From: Akkermansiaceae bacterium
Lineage (GTDB): Bacteria > Verrucomicrobiota > Verrucomicrobiia > Verrucomicrobiales > Akkermansiaceae
DNA length: 7,370 nucleotides
Direction: 5' to 3'
Assembly: GCA_020627645.1 (NCBI GenBank)
Contig: JAHDGN010000159.1
Coordinates: forward strand, 1 to 7,370
A program made the position numbers and the translations under genes. The notes beneath the pieces are model-generated. The model ran no database searches, had not been told where the DNA came from, and saw only the letters and a list, made by a program, of their open reading frames with translations. Shown in pieces: positions 6,776 to 7,370 of this stretch (positions are counted from its first letter, which is position 1; each line of letters opens with the position of its first letter).

Positions 6776-7165
6776 ATGAGAGTTAAGTTTTTATTTTTGG
6801 GTGTTATTTCTACCTGTCTGATATTGGCTTCTATTTATTGGTTGCCATTTTTATTTCCAGAAGACACACCGCTGAAAGAAATCAATCGAGAAGTCCAAGT
6901 AGGTGGGGGAGATGTTGAAGAAAAATTCAAAAAATTTTCTCTTGGTTACATTGGTGGCGAAGGGCGGGTTTTAAAGCATTCAGTTAAAAAAGATGGTGAG
7001 AAATGGATTGTCGTTCTTCGAAGAAATCCGATGGGAGATAGTATCTACGAAACTCGCCATAAGTTAACCTTCGAAATGGATAATGGTCGGGCGATATTGA
7101 AACGGCATCAATATGTCCACCGAGGCAGGGGGCGATTTGGTTGGACTACTAGACCAACCTCCTAG
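6776..7165 (+). CDS. Small membrane-anchored protein of unknown function
   Basis: A 129-residue protein. Residues about 4-28 (FLFLGVISTCLILASIYWLPFLF) form a single hydrophobic segment, probably an uncleaved anchor; the cysteine is not in a lipobox context. The exported part (about 30-129) is basic and strand-rich (KWIVVLRR, HKLTFEM, RAILKRHQYV) and ends in an Arg/Gly-rich tail (RGRGRFG). I do not recognise the family. The ATG lies 1 nt after the preceding stop and has one of the few Shine-Dalgarno-like sequences in the window, AAAGGTGAG at 6767-6775, with AAGG 4 nt from the start. This is the last gene of the cluster; a terminator-like hairpin overlaps its stop codon. Confidence 0.7.
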   Translation: MRVKFLFLGVISTCLILASIYWLPFLFPEDTPLKEINREVQVGGGDVEEKFKKFSLGYIGGEGRVLKHSVKKDGEKWIVVLRRNPMGDSIYETRHKLTFEMDNGRAILKRHQYVHRGRGRFGWTTRPTS

Positions 7166-7182
7166 TTGAGAGTAGGTTTTTT
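7156..7182 (+). terminator. Intrinsic terminator candidate closing the amidase cluster
   Basis: AACCTCCT (7156-7163) pairs with AGTAGGTT (7171-7178) with one C-T mismatch and a 7-nt loop, followed by a six-T run (7177-7182). It overlaps the stop codon of the last small gene. Alternative pairings with CTACT at 7146-7150 are possible. The position and T-run make termination of the upstream cluster likely. The 154 bp from 7166 to 7319 otherwise show no gene and no convincing promoter. Confidence 0.5.
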
Positions 7183-7319
7183 GACTGTCACTGATCGCCA
7201 ATCTGGCACGACATAGAGTGGTTCACATGAAACAAGTTAGTTGATAGTGAGGTTCAATCCACCCAATATACAAGTGCCTACTCTCCGAACGCTATTTGCT
7301 GTCGCTTTAGACTCACCCC

Positions 7320-7370
7320 ATGGGCCAACGCGGAACCAAACCAAAAGAAAACCTCCTTCAACAAGTCAGC
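7320..7370 (+). CDS. Start of a gene running off the right edge (partial)
   Basis: ATG at 7320 opens a frame of 17 codons with no stop to the window end, encoding MGQRGTKPKENLLQQVS. The RG.KPK opening resembles the N-termini of phage P27-family terminase small subunits (which often read M..RGPKPKP), but 17 residues cannot establish this. There is no Shine-Dalgarno upstream (ACTCACCCC), in keeping with other starts in the window. It lies beyond the terminator candidate, so it would belong to a separate transcript. Confidence 0.45.
   Translation, partial: MGQRGTKPKENLLQQVS

Noticed and set aside
7197..7207. GCCA-ATC-TGGC palindrome downstream of the cluster
   Set aside because: A 4-bp stem with no context; not distinguishable from chance.
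89..7228. GTTCACAT present near both ends of the window (89-96 and 7221-7228) as flanking direct repeats
   Set aside because: An 8-mer recurring in 7 kb is expected by chance; there is no longer match and no integrase or transposase.
7241..7272. TTGATA ... TATACA as a promoter for the gene at the right edge
   Set aside because: The spacing is 20 nt, well over the usual 16-18 nt, and nothing else supports it.

Overview
The window looks like a chromosomal stretch from a member of the Verrucomicrobiota (Planctomycetota is the next choice). This rests on protein style, not on any marker gene. There is a secreted CotH-like protein with a chitobiase-type C-terminal domain. A large exported protein carries the 'DFDGDGVDNYTELMSGTSP' calcium-loop motif and 'DSDNT...ED.IE...PGKF.CVN..DDG...D.ADG' repeats that I associate with secreted proteins of this group. 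Most starts lack a clear Shine-Dalgarno sequence. Every gene I can support is on the + strand.

Layout. Positions 3-74 are the last codons of an upstream gene. A secreted CotH-family protein follows (123-1757). A 130-bp gap ends in two adjacent hairpins, the second with a T-run. Next is an exported, very basic protein of unknown function (1888-2688). Then comes what I read as one long exported protein broken by a frameshift: an N-terminal part (2725-4458) and a C-terminal part carrying a PGRP/Amidase_2 peptidoglycan amidase domain (4536-5459, with coding sequence continuing upstream to about 4374 in the same frame). Restoring one base at the T run 4371-4374 joins them into a 911-residue product. 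Three small genes of unknown function follow with spacings of -4, +2 and +1 nt (5456-6337, 6340-6774, 6776-7165). Each begins with a signal peptide or membrane anchor. A terminator-like hairpin closes the cluster. After about 150 bp without a gene, the first 17 codons of another gene run off the end.

How the genes may work together (inference). The 2725-7165 block has the architecture of a peptidoglycan-targeting effector cassette. It combines a long exported repeat-containing carrier, a C-terminal zinc amidase, a fall in GC content inside the carrier gene, and short AT-rich exported orphans directly downstream where periplasmic immunity proteins would be expected. The alternative is a cell-wall remodelling amidase with accessory membrane proteins. 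The frameshift may be an assembly error, a real mutation or a recoding site. An 11-bp inverted repeat begins one base after the T run, which makes the site worth checking.
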